From NCBI GenBank assembly GCA_001664505.1, contig CP011806.1, positions 103,642-167,641 of the forward strand: a stretch of DNA of 64,000 nucleotides, given 5' to 3'. The DNA comes from Acidobacteria bacterium Mor1. GTDB taxonomy: Bacteria > Acidobacteriota > Polarisedimenticolia > Polarisedimenticolales > Polarisedimenticolaceae. Of the stretch, positions 55,664 to 63,655 are shown piece after piece. The position numbers and the translations under genes were made by a program. Within the stretch, counting starts at the first letter, position 1. Each line of letters opens with the position of its first letter. Below the pieces are notes generated by a model, which was given only the letters and a program-made list of their open reading frames with translations, made no database searches and was not told where the DNA came from.

Positions 55664-57088
55664 TCAGGAGACCCAGTTGAGCTCGAGCTCGATGCGCACG
55701 TTCTGTTCGGGATCGGGGAAGCGCGCCTCGTAGACGCCGGTCTCGCCGGGGCCGACCCGGACCGGCGCCACCGGCACGGTCCGCTCGTCGATCACCTGGC
55801 CCGCGTCGTCGATCAGGGTGATGTGCATCTTGATCGCGGTCGCCCGGCTGTCGCCGAAGTTCTGAACCTCGCCGGCGACCCGTAGTTCGCCGTCGGCGGT
55901 GATCTCGTGACCGGCGTCGGTGACCTTCAACTCGGCGGGGTTCGTCGCGAAGGGCACGAACTGCGGTGGGGGCTCCGCCGTGCTGCGGGGTTGACTCGCC
56001 GGAGGCTGGGCGGCGGGCTGCAGCTCGGGCCGCGGCTCCGCGGCCTGCCGAACGGCCTGGGCGGTATCGCCGCCGGTAGGTGGCCGGTCGTCCCGGCCGA
56101 ACAACACCCAGCCGAGAATACCCGCGGCGACCAGGACGCCGGCGGTGGTGATCCAGCGACCGGCCCCGTTCGAGGCGGCCTCGGGTTCGGGCATCGGGAT
56201 CGGCTTGAAGCCCGGCGCCTGGACGCCGGCCATCACCCGGGTGCGACCCGGATCCTGGCCCATGGCTCCCGAACGCAGGCGTTCGAGCTGATCGATCAGT
56301 TCGTCGTAGGTCTGGGGCCGCGCCGCCGGCCGTTTGGCCAACATCCGCTGGATCAACGCGACCAGCGGATAGGGCAGCTCGGGATGCAGCGAGCGCAGCG
56401 GCGGAACCGGTTCGCGGATGTGCTTGATCAGCACCGCCGCCGAGGTCGGGCCGCTGAACGGGGGAGCGCCGGAGACCATCTCGAACAGGGTGATCCCCAG
56501 GGCGTAGATATCGCTTCGGACGTCGACCGGCTCTCCCTGGGCCGCCTCGGGAGAGATGTAGTGGGGCGTGCCGACCAGGGTGCCGCTGGCGGTCAGGCCG
56601 CTGTCGACCAGTTCCTCCTTGGCCAGGCCGAAGTCGGTGACCTTCAGAACGCCTTCGTCGGAGAACACCAGGTTCCCCGGTTTGACGTCCCGGTGCACGA
56701 TGCCCTTGTCGGCGGCCGCCTTCAGCCCGGACGCCGCCTGGATCATCATCTCCACCGCCTGGGCCGCGGGGATCGGTCCCTCTTCCTTCATCCGGTCGAG
56801 CAGGCTCGGACCCGAGAGGAATTCCATGGCGAACCAGACCTGACCCAGGGTCTCCCCGATGTCGTAGATCTGGGCCACGTTGGGGTGGCTGATCGCGGCG
56901 GCCGACTGGGCCTCCCGCAGGAAGCGCTCCCGGGGGCCCTCTTCGGCAGCGAAGCTGGGCCACAGGGACTTGACCGCCACGTGGCGGTTCAGGCGGGTGT
57001 CGAGCCCCTTGTAGACGACACCCATCCCACCCTGGCCGATCTTCTCCAGGATGCGGTACGGGCCGAGTTCTGCGGGTAGCTGAGCCAC
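55664..57088 (-). CDS. transmembrane Ser/Thr protein kinase with FxLYD domain
   Basis: The product is 474 aa. The kinase domain (about residues 10-275) is complete: GQGGMG at 19-24, Lys40 in VAVK, HRDVKPGN with Asp134, DFG at 152-154 and GTPHYISPE. A single helix (about 311-330) is followed by a Gln/Pro-rich linker and a C-terminal FxLYD domain (about 375-474), so the receptor part is outside the cytoplasm. It resembles PknB-type receptor kinases. The GTG at 57088 has a TAGATT box ending six bases upstream and no ribosome-binding site. The STAS gene follows after 31 bp. Confidence 0.93.
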   Translation of the reverse strand: MAQLPAELGPYRILEKIGQGGMGVVYKGLDTRLNRHVAVKSLWPSFAAEEGPRERFLREAQSAAAISHPNVAQIYDIGETLGQVWFAMEFLSGPSLLDRMKEEGPIPAAQAVEMMIQAASGLKAAADKGIVHRDVKPGNLVFSDEGVLKVTDFGLAKEELVDSGLTASGTLVGTPHYISPEAAQGEPVDVRSDIYALGITLFEMVSGAPPFSGPTSAAVLIKHIREPVPPLRSLHPELPYPLVALIQRMLAKRPAARPQTYDELIDQLERLRSGAMGQDPGRTRVMAGVQAPGFKPIPMPEPEAASNGAGRWITTAGVLVAAGILGWVLFGRDDRPPTGGDTAQAVRQAAEPRPELQPAAQPPASQPRSTAEPPPQFVPFATNPAELKVTDAGHEITADGELRVAGEVQNFGDSRATAIKMHITLIDDAGQVIDERTVPVAPVRVGPGETGVYEARFPDPEQNVRIELELNWVS

Positions 57089-57126
57089 CCGGGAAATCTA
57101 GGTTCCGGCCCTCCGGGCGGCCAGCA

Positions 57127-57145
57127 GGGGGCCGGATAGGCCCCC
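57127..57145 (-). terminator. GC-rich hairpin after the DUF3179 gene
   Basis: GGGGGCC (57127-57133) and GGCCCCC (57139-57145) form a perfect 7-bp stem with a 5-nt loop, 20 bp after the DUF3179 stop. No T-run follows. It may end the DUF3179 message before the kinase gene. Confidence 0.4.
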
Positions 57146-57164
57146 TTGGCGCCCCGGGACCGGT

Positions 57165-58262
57165 TCATTTCAGGATTTCGCTGCGGTCGTGGACCATGCT
57201 CCAGTTGAACCAGAAGGTGTCGAAGCCCCCCAGCGGCCGGACGGCGTCGCCGGCGTCGGCGGCGAATCCGCCCGATTCCGGGTCGAAGGAGGCGCCGCTG
57301 GGCTGGTGCAGCCAGGTATCCCCCTGCTTCTCGAACCGGCCGCTTGCGGCGACGAAGGCGGCGCTGGAGTGGAAGATCTCGACCCCGTCCGGGCGGTAGA
57401 GGAAGACCGCCTGCCCGCCGGCGTCGAAACTCGCCCCGGACCCCTGGAACCCGCCGAAGGGGGCGGCGTAGGCGGTGTCGTCCAGTTCGAAGGCGAACAC
57501 CGGCTCCTTGGTCGGCAGCCGGTCGTCGGCCGCCTCGCTGCCGCGGAAGCCCTCGTCGGAGCCGAAGTACTTCTCGTAGGGATTGCGGGCCACGTGCTGG
57601 ATCGCCTCGCCGCTCTCCTCGTCGACGACGCTCAGCACCAGGGTGTCGGGATGCTCGGCGATCCAGTCCTTCCACTGGACCTTGCGGCCGCTGGGTAGCT
57701 CGTCCATGCGTGTGCCCTTGAACGGTCCGCTCAGCGCCTCGCCGGTCATGATCGACCAGTAGGAGTCGGTCTCCTTGTCCTGCATCACCAGCGACGAGTG
57801 CCAAAGCCCGCCCGAGGCCTCGAAGTTCAGTTCCTTCCCGTCATAGTCGCGGCCGTACACGACGGCCGTGTTGGCCAGCGGTCACCACACCGCGGCGAAG
57901 CTGTGTTCGCCGCTGCGGTCGTTGACGATCTCGTGGCGGTTGAGCAGGTTCAGGCTGTAGGCCTTGGCCTGGCCCCCGACCACCACGCCGAGCATCCAGG
58001 CCTCGTCGGCCACGTTCGCCTCGGCCCCGGCGACGAAGACCGGTTCGTCGATGGAGGCGATGCCCCCCCGGGGGATCAGCTGCTCGAACTCGCCGGGCAG
58101 GTCCTCGGGCAGCACGATGTCGTCCACGCCGGCGCGTCCGGATTCGGTCTCGGCGCCGGAGGCATCGGTCTCCGACGCCGGCTTTTCCGCGGCGCAGCCG
58201 CTGCCGGCCAGCAAGGGCAGCGCCAGGGCCGCCGCTGCCAGGGTTCGCAAGTCCAGTCTCAT
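57165..58262 (-). CDS. DUF3179 lipoprotein with one in-frame TGA (candidate selenoprotein)
   Basis: Read through one TGA (57882-57884), the frame gives 365 residues starting at ATG 58262 (GAGGGAGA upstream). A lipoprotein-like signal (ending LLAGSGC) precedes a DUF3179 domain: LLNRHEIVND, then VW-TGA-PLANTAVVYGRD, GGLWHSSLVMQDKETDSYWS and, near the end, GFDTFWFNWS. The family normally has CPLC or similar here, so the TGA (codon 127) replaces the first Cys and the second is Ala. Frame and family similarity continue on both sides of the TGA. A 7-bp hairpin lies downstream at the spacing used by bacterial SECIS elements. The alternatives are a pseudogene or a sequencing error. It follows a two-component/ABC operon by 72 bp. 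Confidence 0.85.
57850..57868 (-). promoter_or_regulatory. candidate bacterial SECIS hairpin downstream of the in-frame TGA
   Basis: On the minus strand CGGCCGT and ACGGCCG form a perfect 7-bp stem with the loop CGTGT. The loop begins 21 nt after the TGA, and the guanine is the second loop base, at +22. The published bacterial SECIS model asks for a stem-loop with a loop of about 3-14 nt, a G in the first two loop bases, and 16-37 nt between codon and G. This hairpin meets all of these. It is GC-rich sequence, so chance similarity is possible. Confidence 0.5.
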
Positions 58263-58334
58263 GGTCTCTCCCTCAGAAGCCGATGGCTTCGCTTTCGCGA
58301 GCGGGCAACAGCGGGTCAACCCGGCGTATTCCGA

Positions 58335-58934
58335 TCAGATCCAGCCCTTGTCCTTGGCGATGCGGGCCGCCTCGATCCGGTTCTTCGCGCCGAGCTTGCT
58401 GATCGCCTCGGAGAGATAGTTTCGCACGGTGCCGTCGCTGAGCCGCAGCTCCCCGGCGATCTCCGCCGAGCTACGACCCTCCCGAGCCAGGCGCAGCACC
58501 TGGCGCTCCCGCTCGGTCAGCGGATCCTCGCTGGCCCAGGCCTCCTGGGCCAGGCCCGGTGCGATGACCCGTTGTCCCCGGGCCACCGCCCGGACCGCGT
58601 CGGCCAGTTCGCCGGCAGGGGAGTCCTTGAGCAGGTAGCCGGCGGCGCCTGCGGCCATGGCCCTGCGCAGGTACCCCGGCCGGGCGAAGGTGGTCAGGAT
58701 CAGCACCCGGGCCTCGAAGCGGTTGCGGACCTGCTCGGCCAGGCCGATGCCGTCCATGCCGGGCATCTCGATATCGGTGATCACCACGTCGGGCTTCTGT
58801 TCGCCGATCCGTTCCAGGGCTTCGCCGGCGGAGGCCGCGGTGCCCAGGACCTCGATGTCCTCCTCGAGATTCAGAAGCGCCGCCAGGGCGCCCAACACCA
58901 TCGATTGATCTTCGACGAGGATGACCCGGATCAT
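58335..58934 (-). CDS. NarL/FixJ-type response regulator
   Basis: The product is 199 aa. The receiver domain (about residues 1-120) has the acidic pair in LVEDQS, the phosphoacceptor Asp54 in ITDIEMPG and Lys in YLLKDS. The C-terminal LuxR-type HTH (about 135-199) shows LTERERQVLRLAREGRSSAE. It is the partner of the histidine kinase just upstream, whose stop overlaps its start by four bases (ATGA). The pair is like DesK/DesR-type systems that control neighbouring ABC transporters. Confidence 0.96.
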   Translation of the reverse strand: MIRVILVEDQSMVLGALAALLNLEEDIEVLGTAASAGEALERIGEQKPDVVITDIEMPGMDGIGLAEQVRNRFEARVLILTTFARPGYLRRAMAAGAAGYLLKDSPAGELADAVRAVARGQRVIAPGLAQEAWASEDPLTERERQVLRLAREGRSSAEIAGELRLSDGTVRNYLSEAISKLGAKNRIEAARIAKDKGWI

Positions 58935-60097
58935 GAGCGGGACCAGGCCATGTCCGCATCGCCGGCCGTTGTCGGGTCGGCCGGTTCCTCGAGATCGGGC
59001 AGGGGTAGGCGGGCGCGGAGCAGGGTGCGCTCTCCGGTCTGCAGCTCCAGGCTGCCGCCGAGCCGGTCCAGGCGTTCGCGCATGCCGGTCAAGCCATGGC
59101 CTTCGTCGAGGGTCGCGTTGCGTCCGTCGTCGCTGACCTCCAACACCCCCTCGCTGCCTTCCCGGCGGAAGCGCACCCGGCAGGATTCCGCCTGGGCGTG
59201 GCGCACCACGTTGGTCACCGCTTCCCGCAGCACAAGCGCCAGGGTCTGGTCTGCCTCGGTGGGCAAGGGCCTGGCGTCGAAACGATAGTCGAAGCGGACG
59301 TCGTGGGCCTCGAGGGCCAGCCGCGCGTTGGCCAGCTCCGAGGCCAGCCCCACGGCGCGGTAGCCGCTGACCGCCTCGCGCACCTCTTCCATCGCCTTGC
59401 GCGAAACCTGCTCGATGTCATGGAGTTCCCGCTGAGCCGCTTCGGGATCCCGTTCGAACAGGCGCTGGGCCAGTTCCGATTTGATGGTGATCAGGGAAAG
59501 GGTGTGGCCGAGCAGGTCGTGGAGATCCCTGCCGATACGTTCCCGCTCGGCCATCGCCGCCAGTCGCCGGACCTCGTCCTGCCCCAGGCGGAGCTGGACC
59601 CGCTTCCGGGCCTGCTGCGAAAAGTAATAGTTGGCCGCTCCGACGATGCTGCCGAACAGCAGCGGCGGAGCCCAGAAGGGAAAGGGCAGATCCATCGCCA
59701 GGGTCTCGACGATCACCACGGCGTGCAGCCCGGCGAGGGTCAGGAGCGCGGGGCGGATCCGGTTGAACTGTCCGATGAAGCCGGCGGCGTAGATGAAGTA
59801 GCAGGATGCGCCCCAGTTGATCGGACCGACGATCGCACCGAGCAGGGCGATGCCGATGATCGCGATCAGGCCTCGCATCCCCCGGTTCCAGAATCCGTAG
59901 AAGTAGAGCGGCAGAAAGATGATCGTCGACGTGACGGTCATGCCCACTTCGAGGCGGGTCACATCGGAGCGGAAAAACCAGCTGAAGTAGAGGAAGGAGA
60001 GATAGATCAGCCAGAGATACGGGGTCCAGCCCAGCTCGTCGCTCTCCGGCAGCAGGCGCCGGTGAATCCTTCGCAGCGTGGACCGGAGGCTGCTCAC
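58931..60097 (-). CDS. DesK-type sensor histidine kinase
   Basis: The product is 388 aa. Five or so N-terminal helices (about residues 25-160) form a membrane sensor with no clear periplasmic domain. A HisKA_3 dimerisation domain follows, with His193 in GRDLHDLLGH, and then an HATPase_c domain with REAVTNVVRHAQA and DDGRNATL. The start GTG 60097 overlaps the preceding amidohydrolase stop (GTGA). It probably senses membrane state or a transported compound and phosphorylates the coupled NarL-type regulator. Confidence 0.95.
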   Translation of the reverse strand: MSSLRSTLRRIHRRLLPESDELGWTPYLWLIYLSFLYFSWFFRSDVTRLEVGMTVTSTIIFLPLYFYGFWNRGMRGLIAIIGIALLGAIVGPINWGASCYFIYAAGFIGQFNRIRPALLTLAGLHAVVIVETLAMDLPFPFWAPPLLFGSIVGAANYYFSQQARKRVQLRLGQDEVRRLAAMAERERIGRDLHDLLGHTLSLITIKSELAQRLFERDPEAAQRELHDIEQVSRKAMEEVREAVSGYRAVGLASELANARLALEAHDVRFDYRFDARPLPTEADQTLALVLREAVTNVVRHAQAESCRVRFRREGSEGVLEVSDDGRNATLDEGHGLTGMRERLDRLGGSLELQTGERTLLRARLPLPDLEEPADPTTAGDADMAWSRS

Positions 60098-61866
60098 CGG
60101 GCCGGCTCCAGGGCGACGTCGTCCAGGTCGAAGCGCACCTCACCGACTCCGGGGCCGGCAACCCAGGCCATACCGGTCAGCCGCTCCCGGCTCGAGAGGG
60201 CGTCCAGCGAGATCGAGATCTCCCGCCAGGTCTCCTCGATGTCGAAGGTCTCGGTGATCGGCATCATCTGTCCATCGATGAAGAACATCAGCCGGTAGCG
60301 GCCGGCATCTCCCCGGGCGCGGAAACGCACCGCGCCGATCCCCGAGGCATCCACCGGGGCCATCGGCGCCGCTCCGGGAAAGTAGATTACCCCGGACCAG
60401 GGGAAGGCGAAGCCCGCTTTCACCTCGGCGTCGATGCGCACGAAACCGTTGCCCCCTTCGCCGGCCTTCTCGAAGGCGACCGTGGAGGTGCCGCCGGCGA
60501 TCTCGTCGGTAGTCGGCTGCCAGCCGAACCCTCGGGAGGCCTCGACCCCTTCCTGCTCGAAGTCGCTGATCGAGCCGGCGGCCAGTGCCGTCGCCGCTTC
60601 GCCGGAGCCGGGGTTGGACGGCTCGATGCGATGCCCGTTCTTGTAGAGCTCCACGATGCTTGCGGTGGCGGTCAGGTCCTTGCGCGGATCCCCGTCGATC
60701 AACAGCAGGTCCGCGCGCATCCCCTCGGCGATACGGCCTCGCTTGCCCAGGGGGAAGTGTTCAGCGGGGAGCGCGGTTGCCGCGGCGAGGACCTCGGCGG
60801 TATCGAGCCCGGCCCGGGTCAGGAGCTCCAGTTCGGCGTGCATGCTGGCGCCGTAGGCGGTCCCCGGGTTGGGCGCATCGGTACCCGCCAGGATCGGGAT
60901 CCCGGCCTCGTGAAGTTTGCGCACCGATTCCAACGCCCGGGTCAGCGCACCCTTGTTCTCCATCGGGAAGCGGCGTTCCAGCGACGCGATCTGGGCCGGG
61001 GACAGGCGCTCGTCATCGCGGGAAATCGGATGGGCGTCGGTGCCGCCGAAGCCGGCGATGATCGCCAGGGTCGGGATGACGAAGAAGTCCCGGTCGCCGA
61101 TCGCCTTGATCAGCGCGTCGTCGACCACCTTGTCGTGGAAGATGTGCACCAGGCCGTCGGCGCCGGCTTCGACCGCAAGGTGCGCTCCGGCCAGGGTGCT
61201 GACGTGCACCACTGCGAGCACATCCCGGGCGTGGGCCGCCTTGATCACCGCGTGGACCCGCGCGGCATCCAGGGTCGGCAGGCCTCGTCCGTAGGCGCTG
61301 CCGTCCTCGATCACCAGCTTGATGAAGTCGGAGCCCTCGGCCAGCCGGGCCTCGACGAAGGCATCCGCCTCCTCGGCGTTTTCGAAGGTCGGGATGGCGA
61401 TCCCGAACTGGGTGCCGTGCCCTCCCGCCGCGGTGACCAGCGTTCCCGCCGAGAACAGGTCGCTACGCTCGGTAGCCTCCAGGCTCTCCCGGGCGGGCCG
61501 CGCCTGGTCCAGGTACTGAAGGGCGGTGAACATGTCGATCTGGGTGGTGACGCCGAAGCGCAGGGCGTCGCTCAGGGCATCCCCCCAGGAGTGGGTGTGG
61601 GCGTCGATCAGGCCGGGGATCAGGGTCTTGCCGCTGCCGTCGACCCGCCGGGCGCCGGCGGGAGCGCGAACGGCGCCGGCCACCTGGGTGACCAGGCCCC
61701 CCTGGATCAGCACCTGCCGGTCTTCGAGGAAGCGGGTCCCATCGAACAGAAGCACGTTTTCGATCACCGTGGCGTCGGGATCCGATTGAGGGGTGGGCAT
61801 CAGCATCAACGCGGCGATGCAGAACAGAATGCCCCCTCCGAGCCAGCCGAGGTCCTTCTTCATCAT
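60094..61866 (-). CDS. membrane-anchored amidohydrolase with C-terminal CIA30 domain
   Basis: The product is 590 aa. An N-terminal hydrophobic segment (about residues 7-24) acts as anchor or signal. The amidohydrolase domain (about 40-420) has His90 and His92 in LIDAHTHS, Lys in FIKLVIEDG, VVHVSTLAGA with a metal-binding His and AGTDAPNPG. Residues about 435-590 resemble a CIA30 (NDUFAF1-like) carbohydrate-binding-type beta-sandwich. The metal site looks complete; the substrate is unknown. ATG 61866 and 61863 are both possible (AGGAGG closely upstream); the second has the better spacing. It sits between an ABC transporter and a two-component system. Confidence 0.9.
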   Translation of the reverse strand: MMKKDLGWLGGGILFCIAALMLMPTPQSDPDATVIENVLLFDGTRFLEDRQVLIQGGLVTQVAGAVRAPAGARRVDGSGKTLIPGLIDAHTHSWGDALSDALRFGVTTQIDMFTALQYLDQARPARESLEATERSDLFSAGTLVTAAGGHGTQFGIAIPTFENAEEADAFVEARLAEGSDFIKLVIEDGSAYGRGLPTLDAARVHAVIKAAHARDVLAVVHVSTLAGAHLAVEAGADGLVHIFHDKVVDDALIKAIGDRDFFVIPTLAIIAGFGGTDAHPISRDDERLSPAQIASLERRFPMENKGALTRALESVRKLHEAGIPILAGTDAPNPGTAYGASMHAELELLTRAGLDTAEVLAAATALPAEHFPLGKRGRIAEGMRADLLLIDGDPRKDLTATASIVELYKNGHRIEPSNPGSGEAATALAAGSISDFEQEGVEASRGFGWQPTTDEIAGGTSTVAFEKAGEGGNGFVRIDAEVKAGFAFPWSGVIYFPGAAPMAPVDASGIGAVRFRARGDAGRYRLMFFIDGQMMPITETFDIEETWREISISLDALSSRERLTGMAWVAGPGVGEVRFDLDDVALEPAR

Positions 61867-61873
61867 CCCCCTC

Positions 61874-62635
61874 CTAGGCGTCTTCGCGATAGAACGAGCG
61901 CATCGACGCCACTCCGAAGACCAGCGTCATGACTGAAAGGTAGCTCACGCTGACCCACGCCGGAGCCTGAACGGGCATCCCGACGGCGCCAAAGGCCAGT
62001 TGGGCCAGGTGAAAGGGCGGCAGCGCCCAGGCGAGTTTCTGCATCAGCTCCGGAAAGAACTGAATCGGGATCCAGAGTCCGGACAGCAGCGACATCGGGA
62101 GGTACAGCAGGTTGACCACTGCAGGGGCGGCGTTGCCCTTGACGTTCATGCCGATCCAGAGGCCGAGGGCGCAGAAGGGGATGGTGCCGAAGACGAGCAC
62201 ACCGAAGGTCCAGAACCAGCGCAGCCGTTCCAGCCGCACGTCACCGAACAGCGCGCCGAGGGTCATCAGCAACAGCGCGACCGCCGCGGCGAAGGCCAGG
62301 GACACGCCGGTCTTGGAGATCACGTAGGCGAGAGGCGGCGCAGGGGAAGCCTGGCGCAAGCGCAACCAGCCCTGGGCCCGCTCCACCGCGACACCGACGC
62401 CGAAGCTGAAGAGCGCCGGCGCGATCACGCCGAAGGTGCCGTAGGAGGCCAGCAAGTAGGTCGGCATGTGCACGCCGCGACCCATGTTGAAGACCAGGCC
62501 GAAAAAGACGTAGAACATCACCGGGAACAGCAGCGAGGGCAGGGAGTAGCCGGGCTGGCGGATCAGGCTCAGGATCTCGAGCCTGGTGTCGGTCAGCGAG
62601 ATGCGGGTCATCGAAGGCATTCGGATCTCGCTCAT
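61874..62635 (-). CDS. ABC-2 type transporter permease
   Basis: The product is 253 aa with six hydrophobic helices in the usual ABC-2 spacing. It begins with an amphipathic helix and has NVKGNAAPAVVNLLYLPMSLLSGLWIP, the family's characteristic helix 5-6 region. The start at 62635 overlaps the upstream ATPase stop by four bases (ATGA). It forms an export system with that ATPase, and is followed by the amidohydrolase after seven bases. The cargo is unknown. Confidence 0.93.
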   Translation of the reverse strand: MSEIRMPSMTRISLTDTRLEILSLIRQPGYSLPSLLFPVMFYVFFGLVFNMGRGVHMPTYLLASYGTFGVIAPALFSFGVGVAVERAQGWLRLRQASPAPPLAYVISKTGVSLAFAAAVALLLMTLGALFGDVRLERLRWFWTFGVLVFGTIPFCALGLWIGMNVKGNAAPAVVNLLYLPMSLLSGLWIPIQFFPELMQKLAWALPPFHLAQLAFGAVGMPVQAPAWVSVSYLSVMTLVFGVASMRSFYREDA

Positions 62636-63540
62636 GCGGACATCTCCTCGGTCCCGGCGGGGGATTCGGTCATGCTCAGGAAGGCCTCTTCGAGTCCCAT
62701 GCCGATCACTTCCAGGTCGGAGAGGCCGGCGTCGGCGTCCAGCAGGGCGCGGACGGTTCGTTCCGGGGTCTCGGAGATCAGCTCGACCGATGCGCCGCTA
62801 CCGCCGGTCTCCCGTACTCCCGGCAGCCCCAGCAGGGTCGTCGGCGAGAGGCTGGTGCGGCAGCGGATGCGCTTGCCGGAGAAGCGGCTCTTGATCGTTT
62901 CGGGAGTGCCGTCGGCGATCACCCGGCCCCGATCGATCACCGCGATGCGGTCGGCCAGGGCGTCGGCCTCTTCAAGATAGTGGGTGGTCAGCAGGATCGA
63001 GCGGCCGCCGTCGAGAAACGCGCGGATGCCCTCCCAGAAGGTGCGGCGGCTGGCGACATCCATGCCCACGGTGGGTTCGTCGAGGAACAGCAACTCCGGA
63101 TTGCCGCAGATCGCCAGCGCGAACATCAGCCGCTGTTTCTCACCCCCGGACAGCTTGCCCGCCCGGCGGTCGCGCAGTGCGCCGAGCCCCGCCAGTTCGA
63201 TCGCCTCGCCGGCCGGCCGCGGGTTCGGGTAGTAGCCGCGGAACTGTTCGACCAGTTCGTCGATGGTGAGCACCGCGGGCACCTCGCCGATCTGCATCAT
63301 CACGCCGATGCGCATCCGCGCTTCGCGGGAGCGGGGATCGACGCCGAACAGGCGGGCCCGGCCCCGGTCGGGCTGCAGCAGTCCGAGCAGCAGTTTGATC
63401 GACGTGGTCTTGCCGGCGCCGTTGGGGCCCAGGAGGCCAAGCACCTGGCCCGGGCGTAACTCCAGGGTTACGTCGTCGACGGCCCGGACCTTGCCGAAGG
63501 ATTTGGCGGCGTTGGTGAGGCCGGTTGCGATCTGACTCAT
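62632..63540 (-). CDS. ABC transporter ATP-binding protein
   Basis: The product is 302 aa. Walker A is GPNGAGKTT (residues 38-46), the signature is LSGGEKQRL, and Walker B is LLFLDEPTVGMD, followed by the H-loop TTHYLEEADALADR. A C-terminal extension of about 70 residues is typical of DrrA-like or CcmA-like exporter ATPases. AAGGAGG lies six bases before the ATG at 63540. It is the first gene of the chain ATPase - permease - amidohydrolase - kinase - regulator. Confidence 0.97.
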   Translation of the reverse strand: MSQIATGLTNAAKSFGKVRAVDDVTLELRPGQVLGLLGPNGAGKTTSIKLLLGLLQPDRGRARLFGVDPRSREARMRIGVMMQIGEVPAVLTIDELVEQFRGYYPNPRPAGEAIELAGLGALRDRRAGKLSGGEKQRLMFALAICGNPELLFLDEPTVGMDVASRRTFWEGIRAFLDGGRSILLTTHYLEEADALADRIAVIDRGRVIADGTPETIKSRFSGKRIRCRTSLSPTTLLGLPGVRETGGSGASVELISETPERTVRALLDADAGLSDLEVIGMGLEEAFLSMTESPAGTEEMSA

Positions 63541-63616
63541 GGGATGCCTCCTTGTGCAGCGTCATGATCGCTGCGGGGGGCAGTGCCCACCAGTCACAGG
63601 CGTCAGCAAACGGAGG

Positions 63617-63628
63617 TGACAAGTGTCA
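63617..63628. promoter_or_regulatory. inverted repeat upstream of the ABC operon
   Basis: TGACA and TGTCA are 5-bp inverted half-sites with a 2-nt centre, 77 bp upstream of the ATPase start. NarL-type regulators that control adjacent ABC genes often bind short inverted repeats in this position, so it is a candidate site for the regulator encoded at 58.3 kb. The rest of the 115-bp gap has no gene. Confidence 0.4.
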
Positions 63629-63655
63629 GATCGCGGCGGAGAACGCCGGGGGCTA

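Noticed and set aside
57165-57860. A separate downstream gene starting at a GTG in the DUF3179 region
   Set aside because: The GTG has no ribosome-binding site and the domain continues across the TGA in the same frame, so two separate genes are unlikely.
57798-59288. Plus-strand open frame of about 500 codons opposite the response regulator and DUF3179 gene
   Set aside because: Both minus-strand genes are recognised by family motifs. The plus-strand frame is an antisense artefact of high GC third-position bias.
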